The notes under the pieces are model-generated. The model made no database searches, was not told the origin of the DNA, and saw only the letters and a list, made by a program, of their open reading frames with translations. Positions 20,301 through 28,710 of a DNA stretch of 35,602 nucleotides are shown one piece after another; within the stretch, counting starts at the first letter, position 1; every line of letters starts with the position of its first letter. The stretch covers positions 1-35,602 of the forward strand of contig JALVES010000141.1 in NCBI GenBank assembly GCA_027030635.1, given 5' to 3'. Made by a program: the position numbers and the translations under genes. Source of the DNA: Saprospiraceae bacterium. Its GTDB lineage: Bacteria > Bacteroidota > Bacteroidia > Chitinophagales > Saprospiraceae.

Positions 20301-21902
20301 CCCGGCAAAAGCCTTTTTTATGCCAATTTCCCCGGCAGCGATTCCCTGCATTTTTACGGCTTGAGGGCCAATTACGATTTGCAGACCAACATCCTCGGTA
20401 TAGAGGGCGTGGAGCGCATCCAAAGTGCCGATGCCTATATTTATCTTGACGACGGCAATGTAACCATCCACGAGGGTGGTATCATGGACACTTTGTACAA
20501 CACCCGCATCGTAGCCGATACCACCACCAAGTTTCACACCATCAACCGCGCCAAGGTGCTCATCTCGGGCAAGAAGGATTATTGGGCCAGCGGATATTAC
20601 GAGTACAATGTGGGCAATCATCAACAGGAGATTTTGTTTTCCGATATACGCGGCGCCCGCGTGGGCAAGGGCGCCCGCAACAAAAAGCGCGTAGCCACGC
20701 GGGGCAGGGGAGAGGTGAAGGAAGAAGACCATTTTTACATAGATGACAAAACCCTCTTTCAGGGTACCATCAGCCTTTCTTCCGATTCTAAGGAATTGCA
20801 CTTCGAGGGCTTTGCCCGTTTTGAGGCCGACAAGCTGCCCACGAGGCAGTGGTTTTCAGTGGATTTCGACGGCGACCGCTCCGATCTGGCCATCAGCTAC
20901 AACAAGCCCAAAAACTTCGATGGAGACCCCCTGGTTACCGGCCTCTTCCTCAGCAGGGAAACGGCCCGCATTTATCCCCGCGTAATGGCTCCTTTGTACT
21001 TTCGAAAAGACCGCCCCATCCTGCCCGTAAAGGGCCTGATTCAATACGACCCGGGGCTGGACCGCTTCCTCTTTGGCGACTCGGTCAAGGTGTATGATCA
21101 GGGTGCTTACAAGGGCAATTTGCTGATCTATAACAACAGCAACGGCCGCATAGATGCCGAAGGTAAATTTGAGCTGGGGCAACACCTCAACTACATCTCC
21201 GTAGAAGCTGCGGGCAAGGCCCGCACCAACGTGCAGGTCTCTGCCGACTCCCTCATAGGCGGCCCGGTCTCTGCCGAACTGACCGCCGAGCTGATGCTGG
21301 CCATGGATTTCCCCATGCCGGAGGAAATGGCCAAAATGCTTTTGAACGACCTCAAGGCCGGGGCTTTCGGCAGCTCCGTGCTCTATGCCAAAGACCTCAC
21401 TTTTTACCGCAAAGGCCTGGCAGAGCTGTTTCCGCTCGAAGACAAGGAAGTCGCCCAGGCCATAGAGCAACTCGCCCTCAACAACTTTACCCTGACCAAA
21501 AAGGTGAACAAGCACACTCTGCTCTTTGGTAAAGTGCCCATGAAGTGGGACCCCGACTACCAGTCCTTTGTCTCTTCCAAGAGCATCCTCCCCCTCATCA
21601 GCATCAATGGCGAACTGATCAGCACGGAGCTCACGGCCTACATAGAAATTAAAATGCCCACCAACGACGACGACAGAATGTACGTTTATCTGAAATCGCC
21701 CGGAGGCTTTTACTATTTCTTCGGCTACAAGCAGGGCATTATGAATGTGGTGTCCAACAACACCAAATTCAACGACTACGTCATCAACATGAAAGACAAA
21801 GAGCGCCGCTTCAAAATGCCCGATGGCGAGTTCTACGAAATACAACCCGTCAATCAGGGTACGGCCGAGGCCTTTGTGAGAAGGGTGAAAGCGGTGCAGT
21901 AA
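17400..21902 (+). CDS. Very large exported protein of unknown function (~1500 aa, beta-rich)
   Basis: Signal peptide MLRYIFLPLLLIASSSLPAQ from ATG 17400 (in frame with the reported ORF); long repetitive beta-strand-like sequence with no recognised catalytic motif. Confidence 0.85.
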   Translation: MLRYIFLPLLLIASSSLPAQTVKEFSEKGFLKEFREFFTASKRKDLVELYELFAAEYSGGGFTAEQQKSIRLAANEMLAKRMSATTHFKAYIEALLNFPATGENPNAVLYDDWEEVRAQLMASIQKRQFKSYLNFLQATHTYLSEGLINARSSVKWKVVGGKPDFEFKEGEGVFIFDKVNLVAFRSKDSLELRETSGVFYSNTNAWKGRGGKADWQRLGLAPEVFVTLDSYEIDLRKGLYQAEHATLHYPLFLGAKGIPGKFEDKVSKAGASASFPRFTSYEQNLTIKDLGQGIRFRGGLRLKGATVYGFGSPDSKAEFRFFDEQGRLRFRADGESFAIRREEQISAENARISIFYGRQDSIYHPSVNLRFHIKDNTMTIQRGELATGRNAFFLSGHQVSLDANDLKVYFQSDSLTVGERSTLGRNSDEVVFESLDFFDKGEYFRIQNIASYNPIAIIKLTSQELDSRVLDANYLATQMSPDFTVENILTLLYELEAKGFIHYIPERQEVEVKDKIFHYADAAAGKEDFDLLRIVSKKRGTNAVCNLNTGDIRIFGVKHVRFSQPRRVAVIPDKKEVVLRYERDMSFDGHVFAGRLEFFGKDFQFDYERFQMQSDSIEFMDIYLPNGEMDEKGNPKAFAIGSRIENLEGVLLIDAPANKSGKEDIGIFPSFQSKGDAYLYFERDSTFKRAYKRDSFYFRINSFGLDHLGALESGDLDFTGTLVSAGIFQDIDERLSLQKDMSLGFLHETPAEGYGIYGGKGRYKGSISLSNQGLLGDGSLTYLGATIRSEDFAFRPHEMTSTAREFALEEDRTGTPPVPAAYGEEVSIHWKPLQDSLYIRSKEKPFELFGQEDRQLHGTLVLTPGGLKGKGEFIWEKAKMKSPLFSFGAASVSADTSHLSIWAFDSQELALKTRNVTADVNFDDQLAVFEGNDEFPIVSLPFNNYEISIKKFTWDMEKGTISFAPREPGKSLFYANFPGSDSLHFYGLRANYDLQTNILGIEGVERIQSADAYIYLDDGNVTIHEGGIMDTLYNTRIVADTTTKFHTINRAKVLISGKKDYWASGYYEYNVGNHQQEILFSDIRGARVGKGARNKKRVATRGRGEVKEEDHFYIDDKTLFQGTISLSSDSKELHFEGFARFEADKLPTRQWFSVDFDGDRSDLAISYNKPKNFDGDPLVTGLFLSRETARIYPRVMAPLYFRKDRPILPVKGLIQYDPGLDRFLFGDSVKVYDQGAYKGNLLIYNNSNGRIDAEGKFELGQHLNYISVEAAGKARTNVQVSADSLIGGPVSAELTAELMLAMDFPMPEEMAKMLLNDLKAGAFGSSVLYAKDLTFYRKGLAELFPLEDKEVAQAIEQLALNNFTLTKKVNKHTLLFGKVPMKWDPDYQSFVSSKSILPLISINGELISTELTAYIEIKMPTNDDDRMYVYLKSPGGFYYFFGYKQGIMNVVSNNTKFNDYVINMKDKERRFKMPDGEFYEIQPVNQGTAEAFVRRVKAVQ

Positions 21903-21916
21903 AAAGCAGCAGCATT

Positions 21917-22549
21917 ATGACAAAAAAAGAGCGGGCCGCCCTGGTGGCCAAAAGATTGGAGGAGTTTTATCCGGAGGTGCCCATTCCCCTGGAGCACAAA
22001 GACCCCTACACGCTTTTGATCGCCGTTTTGCTTTCGGCCCAGTGTACGGATAAGCGGGTGAATCAAATTACGCCTAAGCTCTTTGCCAAAGCCGACAATC
22101 CGCGCGATATGGCTGCCCTGTCGGTGAGTGAGATTGAAGACATCATTCGGCCCTGTGGCCTGGCGCCGCGCAAAGCCAAAGCCATACACGAGCTCTCCCG
22201 CATCCTGTTGGAAAAATACAATGGCAAAGTCCCCGAAGACTGGAAAGCCCTGGAGTCTCTGCCCGGCGTGGGGCATAAGACGGCTTCCGTAGTCATGTCG
22301 CAGGCCTTTGGCCATCCGGCCTTTCCGGTGGATACGCACATCCATCGCCTTGCCGCCCGCTGGGGCCTGAGCGATGGCAAAAATGTCAAGAAGACAGAAG
22401 AGGATTTGAAAAAGCTCTTTCCGGAAGACCTCTGGAACAAACTCCATTTGCAAATTATCTACTACGGACGGGAGAAGTGCCCTGCCCGCGGACATAAGGT
22501 GGCGGAGTGCCCTATCTGCTCTGAGCTAAACAAAGCATCGTCGAAATGA
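21917..22549 (+). CDS. nth: Endonuclease III
   Basis: 'LLSAQCTDKRVNQITPKLF', 'LESLPGVGHKTASVVMSQAFGHPAFPVDTHIHRLAARWGL', C-terminal Fe-S-type 'CPARGHKVAECPIC'. Confidence 0.95.
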   Translation: MTKKERAALVAKRLEEFYPEVPIPLEHKDPYTLLIAVLLSAQCTDKRVNQITPKLFAKADNPRDMAALSVSEIEDIIRPCGLAPRKAKAIHELSRILLEKYNGKVPEDWKALESLPGVGHKTASVVMSQAFGHPAFPVDTHIHRLAARWGLSDGKNVKKTEEDLKKLFPEDLWNKLHLQIIYYGREKCPARGHKVAECPICSELNKASSK

Positions 22550-24330
22550 GTGCCTCCCGCTTTTTTTCCGCTTATCTGCGCTCCGATCGCCTTTGGATTG
22601 TTTTACTCGGAGCCTTGCTTTTTATTCCCTATCTCGGTGGCGTACATCTTTTTGACTGGGATGAGATCAACTTTGCAGAGTGTGCAAGAGAAATGTTGGT
22701 CAGTGGCAGGTTTTTGCAGGTGCAGATTGGCTTTGAGCCTTTTTGGGAGAAGCCTCCGCTGTTTTTTTGGTTGCAGGCTGTGAGCATGTCGCTCTTTGGC
22801 GTGGATGCATTTGCCGCAAGGCTGCCGAATGCGCTTGCGGGCATAGCCACGCTTTTGCTCGTTTATGAGCTGGGCTTCCGGCTGCGCGATCGTCTCTTTG
22901 CCCGCCTGTGGGTGTTGGCTTGGCTGGGTTCTGTTTTGCCTCATTTTTACTTTCGCTCGGGCATCATAGACCCCTGGTTTAATTTTTGGATTTTTTCGGC
23001 TCTCTGGGTGTATTTTCGCTCGCAGCAGATGCCGGGCTATGTGGGGGGCGTTTTGGGGCGGCTTTCGCCAAATGCGCAAGCGATTTGGGGAGGTTTACTG
23101 TTGGGTGTGGCGGTGCTCACAAAGGGGCCTGTGGCGGGCCTGATTGCCGCGTTGACGCTTACGGTTTACGTCTTGTATTGGAAAGGCCGGCGGCCCTGTC
23201 TGTCTATTCCGCGCACGGCGGTTTTTGGCGTGGCGGCGGTTTTGGCTTCGGCTTCCTGGTTTCTCGTGGATATGGCTTTGCACGGACCCTGGCTGACGAC
23301 TGAGTTTATCAAATATCAGTACCGCCTTTTCAGCACGCCGGATGCGGGGCATGGGGGCTTTCCGGGCTACCATGTGGTGGTTTTGTTGCTGGGATGTTTT
23401 CCGGCTTCTGTTTTTGCCTTGAGCGCTTTTCGGCACAACAAAGACCGCTCGGCTGCGGGCTGCAGCATCAACAGCGGCGGCAGGCGTGTGGAGGTGCTTT
23501 CTGAGGATGATAAGATTTTTTTGACAGAGGACTTTCGTCGCTGGATGCTGGCTTTGTTTTGGGTGGTTTTGGTGTTGTTTTCCATAGTGCGGTCCAAGAT
23601 TGTGCATTACTCCTCTCTCGCTTATTTTCCCGTTACTTTTTTGGCGGCTTATGTTTTGCATGGCTATTTGCGTTCGCGGAAGCCTTTGTCGCTTTGGCAA
23701 ACGGCTTTGCTGGCTGTGTTGGCTGTGTTCATTTTGGCAGGGGCGGTGTTACTTCCTTATGCCGGTATGCACATGGACTGGTTTTTGGCGCATTTCAAGC
23801 CTTCTGATGCCTTTGCTGTTGAGGCCATGCAGGCTGGGGTTGCCTGGAGTTTATGGGATTATCTGCCGGCTTTGGTTTTTGGCGTTTTGGTTTTTGCGGG
23901 CATTGTTTGGGCGCGCAGAGCGCGTTGGCGGGCAGCACTCATTGTTTTGTTTGGGGGTACGGCTTTATTTGTGCAGTTGGGTTTGTACTTTTTTGTCGGC
24001 AAGATTGAGCATTACAGCCAGCGGGCTGCCATTGAGTTTTGCGAAAGCAAAGCAGGGGAGCCGGTTTATCTGGCCCCTCTGTATCACAAAAGCTATGCAC
24101 ATTGGTTTTACGGACGGGTTCCGGACGATTGGCCGGCTGAGGCCAAAGACCCATCCTATTTACTTAGGGGGGCTTTGGATCGGGATGCGTTTTTTATTGT
24201 CAAGGCGGATCATCTGCACTTGGCAGAGCGGGAACATCCCGATTTGGAGTTGCTGTACAAAAAGAACGGTTTTGTTTTTTTCAAACGTCGTGCTCAGTCT
24301 GAAAATCACAGCGAGCCGGGGCCCGATTGA
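22546..24330 (+). CDS. ArnT/GT39-like membrane glycosyltransferase
   Basis: 'HLFDWDEINFAECAREMLVSGRFLQVQIGFEPFWEKPPLFFWLQAVSMSLFGVDAFAARLPNALAG' typical of the family; multiple TM segments; ATGA overlap with nth. Confidence 0.9.
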   Translation: MSASRFFSAYLRSDRLWIVLLGALLFIPYLGGVHLFDWDEINFAECAREMLVSGRFLQVQIGFEPFWEKPPLFFWLQAVSMSLFGVDAFAARLPNALAGIATLLLVYELGFRLRDRLFARLWVLAWLGSVLPHFYFRSGIIDPWFNFWIFSALWVYFRSQQMPGYVGGVLGRLSPNAQAIWGGLLLGVAVLTKGPVAGLIAALTLTVYVLYWKGRRPCLSIPRTAVFGVAAVLASASWFLVDMALHGPWLTTEFIKYQYRLFSTPDAGHGGFPGYHVVVLLLGCFPASVFALSAFRHNKDRSAAGCSINSGGRRVEVLSEDDKIFLTEDFRRWMLALFWVVLVLFSIVRSKIVHYSSLAYFPVTFLAAYVLHGYLRSRKPLSLWQTALLAVLAVFILAGAVLLPYAGMHMDWFLAHFKPSDAFAVEAMQAGVAWSLWDYLPALVFGVLVFAGIVWARRARWRAALIVLFGGTALFVQLGLYFFVGKIEHYSQRAAIEFCESKAGEPVYLAPLYHKSYAHWFYGRVPDDWPAEAKDPSYLLRGALDRDAFFIVKADHLHLAEREHPDLELLYKKNGFVFFKRRAQSENHSEPGPD

Positions 24331-25325
24331 GCGGTGCTGCCTGCCTGGTTGGTGATGGTGGCTGGTGTTTGTGAGCTTATGGAACGCGCCAGGCGAAAGC
24401 CCACGGAGACATCACACTGCTCGGCCTGGGCGGTAAAGCGTACGGTTGTGGTAGCGCCTCTGGGTGTATTGAGCCAACTCCCTCCTCTGATGGTGTGCTG
24501 GTAAGGGTCGGGGATGGTTAGTTCGCCTTCCTTTTGGGTGGTATAGAGATAAAAGGATTCGCCACACCACTCGGATACGTTGCCGGTCATGTCGTAGAGG
24601 CCAAAGGCATTGGGCTTAAAACTGCCCACCGGGGCCCTGCCGGGAAAGCCGTCGTGTAAATTTTTGTACCGCCATTCTTTAACCAGGCATCCATTGTCGC
24701 AGAGATTGGCATATTCGCTTAGGCGGGCAATCTTGGATACGCCGGCCCATTTGAGGTGGCGTTTGCCTTCGCCGGCGGCGTATTCCCATTCTGCTTCTGT
24801 GGGCAGGCGGTAGGGGCGGCCGCTCACGCGGGCCAGCCAATCGGCATATTTCTGTGCCCCAAACCAGGAGACCAAAACTACGGGATAGGATTTTTTACCT
24901 TCGGCGACTTTGAATTGCCCGCTGTCGTATAGGATTTCCGGTTCCCAACCCACGCAGGCGTGTTCGCATTTCAGGCTGGCAATTTTGAGGTGGTTGTAAA
25001 GAACCTCACCCTCTTCAGTAACATTGATGCGATCTTTTTCGGCATTTAAGAAGGTAACGAACTCTGCATTGCTGACTTCGTATTTGGCCATGTAGAAACT
25101 CCTTACGACAACCTGATGGGCGGGAGCTTCGACCGATGCCCCTTTGTCATTGCCCATGATGAATTTTCCTTCGGAGATCAAAGCGACTTCCGGTTCTGAG
25201 AAAAGTGGCTTATTCTCTGAAGGTACAAACCGGGTTGCCTGTGTGGCCAGCAGAATAATGCTTGCCCACAGCAATTTTGTAAATCCGCTTGCTACGGATT
25301 GCAGTGTAGTTTCCATCCCTTCCAA
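24306..25325 (-). CDS. SUMF1/formylglycine-generating-enzyme-like domain protein, exported (paralog 1)
   Basis: 'KYEVSNAEFVTFLN', 'PVVLVSWFGAQKYADWLARVSGRPYRLPTEAEWEYAAGEGK', 'GLYDMTGNVSEWC', 'IRGGSWLNTPRG', 'VGFRLARS'. Confidence 0.9.
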   Translation of the reverse strand: MEGMETTLQSVASGFTKLLWASIILLATQATRFVPSENKPLFSEPEVALISEGKFIMGNDKGASVEAPAHQVVVRSFYMAKYEVSNAEFVTFLNAEKDRINVTEEGEVLYNHLKIASLKCEHACVGWEPEILYDSGQFKVAEGKKSYPVVLVSWFGAQKYADWLARVSGRPYRLPTEAEWEYAAGEGKRHLKWAGVSKIARLSEYANLCDNGCLVKEWRYKNLHDGFPGRAPVGSFKPNAFGLYDMTGNVSEWCGESFYLYTTQKEGELTIPDPYQHTIRGGSWLNTPRGATTTVRFTAQAEQCDVSVGFRLARSISSQTPATITNQAGSTAQSGPGSL

Positions 25326-25403
25326 TTTTTTAGGCCGGAAATCATTTCCCCCCTCCGGCTGGTAGTTTTCTCAGCAAACTGTAAAACAGAAGACGGGCTC
25401 AAG

Positions 25404-25445
25404 GTAAAGCTCGTGCTTTACAGCCTGTTGTAATTTTCATTACAA
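25404..25445. promoter_or_regulatory. Two adjacent hairpins in the leader between the SUMF1 paralogs
   Basis: GTAAAGC-TCGT-GCTTTAC (25404-25421) and TTGTAAT-TTTC-ATTACAA (25428-25445), both perfect 7-bp stems. Confidence 0.5.
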
Positions 25446-25551
25446 ACTGAGTTAAAAGATATGTCGTCTGTCCAGAATTTCCCCCATGAATTGAGTGTGA
25501 ACCAACTAAGGCATTGGTTCGTTGGGGGTACGAAGCCAATATTAGGCAGTG

Positions 25552-25559
25552 CAAAGGTA
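25552..25559 (-). promoter_or_regulatory. Candidate -7 element TACCTTTG for paralog 1
   Basis: Plus strand caaaggta; minus TACCTTTG just downstream of the paralog 2 stop. Confidence 0.5.
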
Positions 25560-25564
25560 ATGCT

Positions 25565-26482
25565 TTATTTGTTTTTTGCCAAACGGAAGCCCAAGACAGT
25601 GGTGCAGTACTCCGGTTCGGCAGAAAAACGCGAGCTGGTCAGGACATTGGCAGGCTTGTTGATCCAGCTTCCGCCCCGGAAGACGTAGCTGATGTCCTCG
25701 GGGTCTTGGGAGGGGTGTTGGGGTATGATGTAGGATTCGAAGTATCTGCTGTTACACCATTCGTGGGCGTTTCCGGTCATGTCGTAGAGGCCAAATTTAT
25801 TGGGCTTGAAGCTGCCCACCGGCGCTGTATAGGCATAGCCGTCGTTGAGGATTTGATAGCGCCAGTTTTTGACGGCGCAGGCCTGGTCGCAGAGGTTGGC
25901 GTATTGGCTTAGTTTTTTGCCGGCGCTGTTGGTGCCGGCCCATTTTTGATGGGCTTTGCCCCCGCCGGCGGCGTATTCCCATTCTTCTTCTGTGGGCAGG
26001 CGGTAGGATTTGCCCGTTCGTTGAGACAGCCATTTGGCGTAAGCCGTGGCGCCATACCAGCTCACCAGGGTTACGGGATGATGCTCCTGGCCGGGGCGCA
26101 CTTTAAAGCGCCCGTCTTGCAGGTAAATCTCTGCTTTCCAATCGCTGCAGAAGCCATCGCAAATCAGGTCGTAAATTTGTTGGCCTTTGAAAAAGACGTC
26201 TTCACCATTGCTGACTTCTGTCTGTACATTATTCAGAAATTCCACGAACTCGGCATTGGTAACCTCTTTGGTGGCGAGGTAAAAAGCCCGGACGAAGACC
26301 CTGTGTACGGGCTTGCTGTCAGGGCTGTCGTTGGAGCCCATTTTGAAGGAGCCTCCGGGGATCAAAACCATGGAGGGCTCTTTGATCTCTTGCTTTTTTG
26401 AGAAACTGTGGGCCGACAGGCCGAGCATGAGTAAGCTGCTAAAACTGAGGACGAAAAGAGCGATGAGATATGAACGCCACAT
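25565..26482 (-). CDS. SUMF1/formylglycine-generating-enzyme-like domain protein, exported (paralog 2)
   Basis: 'GGSFKMGSNDSPDSKPVHRVFVRAFYLATKEVTNAEFVEFLNN', 'YRLPTEEEWEYAAGGGK', 'GLYDMTGNAHEWC', 'FRGGSWINKPANVLTSSRFSAEPEYCTTVLGFRLAK'. Start MWRSYLIALF at 26482 preferred over 26548. Confidence 0.9.
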   Translation of the reverse strand: MWRSYLIALFVLSFSSLLMLGLSAHSFSKKQEIKEPSMVLIPGGSFKMGSNDSPDSKPVHRVFVRAFYLATKEVTNAEFVEFLNNVQTEVSNGEDVFFKGQQIYDLICDGFCSDWKAEIYLQDGRFKVRPGQEHHPVTLVSWYGATAYAKWLSQRTGKSYRLPTEEEWEYAAGGGKAHQKWAGTNSAGKKLSQYANLCDQACAVKNWRYQILNDGYAYTAPVGSFKPNKFGLYDMTGNAHEWCNSRYFESYIIPQHPSQDPEDISYVFRGGSWINKPANVLTSSRFSAEPEYCTTVLGFRLAKNK

Positions 26483-26571
26483 GGGGGATTGATTTAAGTA
26501 GTCAAAGTTGCCTGCTGTAAGGAGATGCTTAGCTGGTGGCATCGCCATGAATTCGGCTTGGGTTTAGGCTT

Positions 26572-26579
26572 CAAATATA
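26572..26579 (-). promoter_or_regulatory. Candidate -7 element TATATTTG for SUMF1 paralog 2, with TTTG about 21 nt upstream
   Basis: Minus strand ...TTTTG-N21-TATATTTG. Confidence 0.55.
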
Positions 26580-26627
26580 AATTTTTTTTGATTAACGAAA
26601 CAAAATATCCTGCTTATCTTTAGCCCC

Positions 26628-27584
26628 ATGTCAGGAGTAGCTCTTCGCCATAGGGACGTTCAGCCGTATCTCGGCACGGCTTTTTGGGGCTGGCGCATAG
26701 CAACTGAACGCTGCTTTGAGCTTCTCAATGCCTTTTATGAATGCGGTTTCAGATATGTGGATACGGCTACCAATTACCCCATAGACAAGCAGCCGGAGCA
26801 CTTTCGCCTGGCCGAGAGCATCTTGCAGCAGTGGATAAGGGCGCATGGGGTCGGCGACCTCAGGATTTGCCAGAAAGTGGGCAGCCTCAACAACACGGGC
26901 GGGCCGGAGCATCTGCTCAACCCCTCTTTCCTCTTGCTCAATGCCACTTATTACCGCAACAAATTCGGCTCCAATTTGCACTGCCTGATGTGGCATTGGG
27001 ACAAGCGCAGGGACGAGGAGGCCATCGCCAAAAGTTTAGAGGTGGCTGCCGACCTTGTCGCAGAAGGCATTGCAGCGGGTTTTTCAGGGCTGGAGCATCC
27101 CGCCATCCACGCGTCTCATTGGTTTGAAAGGGAGGTCTCCCTGCCTGAAGACCGGGCCGATGATTTTTCCCGCCCTTATCTTCAACTCAAGCACAACCTC
27201 TTCCAATCGGCTTACAGCCATTATGCGCCCTTTCACGGGCGTGCGCGCTTCATTGCTTATGGCATCACTGCGGGCGGGCTGAAATTTGGCGAAAGCCGGA
27301 TGGAAACGCTGCGGGCGAGGGGAGGCCAACCTCAGAAATTCCGCAGGCACTTAGATTCCCTTCAGCAATATTTGGCGAAAGCCTTCCCCCAACAAACCTT
27401 CACTTTCCACGAGCTCGGCATGATCTATGCCTCCTTCCTCCCCGGACTGAGCGGCCTTTTGCTGGGAGCTTCCAATACGGCACAGTTGGAGCATAGCCTG
27501 AGCTTTTGGCAGGGGAGGGATCGCGAGCACGATCGCAAAATCTATGAGGCCCTGCTCGCGTGGAAAAAAAGCGAGGGCCTATGA
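26628..27584 (+). CDS. Aldo/keto reductase family protein
   Basis: 'YLGTAFWGWRI...FRYVDTATNY', 'ICQKVG', 'CLMWHWDKR' consistent with the D/Y/K/H tetrad. Confidence 0.82.
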   Translation: MSGVALRHRDVQPYLGTAFWGWRIATERCFELLNAFYECGFRYVDTATNYPIDKQPEHFRLAESILQQWIRAHGVGDLRICQKVGSLNNTGGPEHLLNPSFLLLNATYYRNKFGSNLHCLMWHWDKRRDEEAIAKSLEVAADLVAEGIAAGFSGLEHPAIHASHWFEREVSLPEDRADDFSRPYLQLKHNLFQSAYSHYAPFHGRARFIAYGITAGGLKFGESRMETLRARGGQPQKFRRHLDSLQQYLAKAFPQQTFTFHELGMIYASFLPGLSGLLLGASNTAQLEHSLSFWQGRDREHDRKIYEALLAWKKSEGL

Positions 27585-28708
27585 AAAAATTTTCCTGTGA
27601 TTTTTTGGTCGTTGGGGGAGGCCTGTTTGGAAGCTATGCGGCGCTCTATCTGGCCGGCAAGGGATATGATGTTGCGCTGTTGGAAAAGGAGGATCGGCTT
27701 TTTACCAAAGCCTCTTTGGTCAATCAGGCCAGATTGCACTCGGGCTACCACTACCCGCGCAGCATTGCCACGGCCCTGATGTCCAATGACTATAAACAGC
27801 GATTTGCCGAGGAGCATAAGGATTTTATTCTTTTCGAATTGGAAAAGTATTACGCCATAGATCGCTACGGTTCTTATACGGATTCTGCCCAGTTTGAGCG
27901 CTTTTGCGAGTATTTGAATCTGCACTGCGATCCTGTGAGCCGGCATCCGCTCTTTCGCTTTGATCGCCTTGAGGCTTTGTATCGTACCACGGAGCCTTCC
28001 TTCGACCCGGCCCTCATCAGCGCTTATTATCGCCGCAGGCTGACGGAAGAAAAACGCATCCGGCTATTTACCGGTGCCTGGCCCCTCCGGGTTGAGGGGG
28101 ATGCTCCCGTGTGGAAAGTATTGGTTCAACACGGTGATGAACAACTCCTGTTGCAGGCGGGCGGCGTGCTCAATGCCACTTACTCGGCCAGCAATGCCGT
28201 CAATCGCATATTTGGCGTAAGCCCCATCCCTCTGATGCATGAGATTTCTGAGATAGCGCTGTTGTATGCGCCGGGTTTGGATAAAATCGGCCTGACGGTG
28301 ATGGACGGCCCTTTTGGTTCTGTCATGCCTTTCGGAAAATCGGGACTGCACTCGCTTTCTTCCGTAGCCTATACGCATCATCGCGTGTCTTACGAGGAAA
28401 AACCCCGCTTTTCCTGCCAGGAGCAACAAGTGCATTGCCTGCCCGGGCGGCCGGATGACTGCAATGCCTGTGCTGCACAACCGGCCTCGAACTACGACAA
28501 AATGGCCCTGCAAATGCAGCGCTATTTCAAGGATGCCGGCAATTGGCAGCATTACTTTTCGCTTTTCACCATCAAATCCAAGCTGCAGGCCAATTTCATA
28601 GATGACGGCCGTCCTACGGAAATTCTCAGCTTGCGGGAAAATCCGTCTTTTTACTGCATCTTTGCAGGCAAGATCAACTCTATTTACGAAATCGAAAAAG
28701 TACTCTGA
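27581..28708 (+). CDS. FAD-dependent oxidoreductase (DAO-like)
   Basis: 'CDFLVVGGGLFGSYAALYLAGKGYDVALLEKEDRLFTKASLVNQARLHSGYHYPRS'; ATG 27581 overlaps the upstream stop. Confidence 0.85.
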   Translation: MKKFSCDFLVVGGGLFGSYAALYLAGKGYDVALLEKEDRLFTKASLVNQARLHSGYHYPRSIATALMSNDYKQRFAEEHKDFILFELEKYYAIDRYGSYTDSAQFERFCEYLNLHCDPVSRHPLFRFDRLEALYRTTEPSFDPALISAYYRRRLTEEKRIRLFTGAWPLRVEGDAPVWKVLVQHGDEQLLLQAGGVLNATYSASNAVNRIFGVSPIPLMHEISEIALLYAPGLDKIGLTVMDGPFGSVMPFGKSGLHSLSSVAYTHHRVSYEEKPRFSCQEQQVHCLPGRPDDCNACAAQPASNYDKMALQMQRYFKDAGNWQHYFSLFTIKSKLQANFIDDGRPTEILSLRENPSFYCIFAGKINSIYEIEKVL

Positions 28709-28710
28709 AC

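Noticed and set aside
20856-21845. Antisense ORF of 329 aa, and similar ones opposite mltG (3220-4185), folD (15008-15811) and the deiminase (28930-29886)
   Set aside because: Each lies wholly opposite a confidently assigned gene and looks like a composition-driven shadow.
24306-26482. Sulfatase-activating formylglycine-generating enzymes
   Set aside because: Expected catalytic cysteines after the RGGSW motif are absent and no sulfatase gene is nearby; only the SUMF1 fold is claimed.
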